In this document: piece by piece, positions 63,524-64,000 of the stretch
How the letters are laid out: each line of letters opens with the position of its first letter
Position numbering within the stretch: the stretch's first letter is position 1
Assembly: GCA_002470825.1 (NCBI GenBank)
Contig: DKOR01000010.1
Coordinates: 39,511 to 103,510 of the forward strand
Source: Thiotrichaceae bacterium UBA7357
GTDB lineage: Bacteria; Pseudomonadota; Gammaproteobacteria; Eutrophobiales; Eutrophobiaceae
DNA length: 64,000 nucleotides
Direction of reading: 5' to 3'
Made by a program: the position numbers and the translations under genes
The notes under the pieces: model-generated
The model's input: the letters and a program-made list of their open reading frames with translations, nothing else
Databases searched by the model: none
Told to the model about the DNA's origin: nothing

Positions 63524-63613
63524 TTAACCACTACCGGTAAAATAGTTAATAATATCGATAGTAACTACTGAACCAATGACACCCACAACATTTAGCTGAT
63601 ACCAAATCGGCAT
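63524..63613 (-). CDS. Possible 29-residue hydrophobic peptide or remnant
   Basis: Reading from ATG 63613: MPIWYQLNVVGVIGSVVTID and INYFTGSG, with GAGGA about 10 bases upstream. The frame is open further upstream (LPVLTRFLNAIIQNCIDSED), so it could equally be the end of a decayed longer gene. Too short to decide. Apart from this, the spacer 63482-63771 shows nothing. Confidence 0.2.
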   Translation of the reverse strand: MPIWYQLNVVGVIGSVVTIDIINYFTGSG

Positions 63614-63771
63614 AAGAGTGGAATCCTCAGAATCAATACAATTTTGGATTATAGCATTTAAAAATCGTGTTAGGACAGGTAGTCATTAACACGATATAAC
63701 AGGATACATAAGCTGCAACTTAATGCTCAATCACGGATTTAATTTTTCATGAACGGTTTAACTAATCAATG

Positions 63772-64000
63772 TTATTTTTGCAAAGTCGCATTATTATCCA
63801 CTATGACTGTCTCATCCTCAGAGTTATCTTCATCAGAATCTAATGTAAATACGGGTTCATCCAAAACTTCATTATCTATATATGCTTTTATATGATCGAT
63901 TGTGTCATCTGATTCACCTTCATTGCTCGCACTCAATATAACTGTCTCATCTTCAGGACTATCTTCATCGCTCATATCCGATATTACTGTCTCATCTTCA
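63772..64000 (-). CDS. Acidic repeat protein, C-terminal part; 5' end off window
   Basis: The frame ending at 63772 runs off the right edge with no stop; an internal ATG at 63975 is not the true start. The visible 76 residues are very acidic and contain EDETVI three times (EDETVISDMSDEDSP, EDETVILSASNEG and EDETVIVDNNATLQK) with a related SDDTIDHIKAY in between. The Glu-Thr-Val pattern resembles phospho-threonine motifs recognised by FHA domains, but no kinase or FHA gene is adjacent in view. The family is not recognised. Confidence 0.55.
   Translation of the reverse strand, partial: EDETVISDMSDEDSPEDETVILSASNEGESDDTIDHIKAYIDNEVLDEPVFTLDSDEDNSEDETVIVDNNATLQK

Overview
The window is AT-rich chromosomal DNA of a non-enteric gammaproteobacterium. 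The order yicC-gmk-rpoZ-spoT-ridA-recG-ubiC-ubiA, the rph-rdgB-hemW run, and birA-coaX-SPOR next to a tRNA-Thr all point there, as do uup, ybiT, dbpA, DUF2288, DUF1840, DUF3429, DUF4426 and HopJ-family genes. I cannot name a genus. I see no insertion sequence, phage, integrase or CRISPR array.

Region 1 (1-9 kb) looks like a light or photo-oxidative stress block. It holds an FeS-type photolyase/cryptochrome cut by the window edge, a MerR-family regulator of the LitR/CarH kind with a striking direct-repeat promoter, a Blc-type lipocalin in an operon with a conserved uncharacterised protein, a ChrR-like cupin, an alpha/beta hydrolase, an orphan RnfC-like protein and a nitroreductase. A second patch at 30.5-33.2 kb (SDR, DUF3429, VOC protein, FAD amine-oxidase-like protein) carries families that often travel with such regulators.

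Region 2 (9.4-33 kb) mixes regulation, metabolism and housekeeping: a membrane Ser/Thr kinase with a C-terminal Cache-like sensor, a dimeric dUTPase, Uup, two EamA exporters, an SlyD-like isomerase, HopJ, YhiN, an ACC-deaminase-like PLP enzyme, RNase D with an SGNH lipoprotein, SprT-like and HIT proteins, an HD protein with YjbQ, and several unknowns. The loose spacers contain decayed genes: an NYN-domain gene with one stop codon, ppnP with two poly(A) indels, a degenerate tRNA-Thr(CGU), and an unknown remnant near 17.2 kb.

Region 3 (33-44 kb) has two DEAD-box helicases (RhlE-like with a heavily structured leader, and DbpA), a SulP transporter with a tandem Usp protein, YbiT, a spermidine-synthase-like protein, DUF1840, a host-attachment family protein, a decayed gene at 39.4-39.9 kb and a 55-residue membrane protein.

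Region 4 (44.6-64 kb) is conserved core: leftward rph-rdgB-hemW-GIY-YIG-ABC exporter, rightward yicC-gmk-rpoZ-spoT-ridA-recG-ubiC-ubiA, then a cell-wall block (MpaA-like peptidase, YkuD L,D-transpeptidase, TPR protein sharing its C-terminal domain), tRNA-Thr(UGU), a SPOR protein, coaX and birA. The right edge cuts a gene for an acidic protein with EDETVI repeats. UUG starts are frequent. No single novel system is proven. The best leads are the light-response block with its uncharacterised member, the regulator's promoter array, the kinase-TM-Cache protein, and the poly(A)-linked frameshifts.
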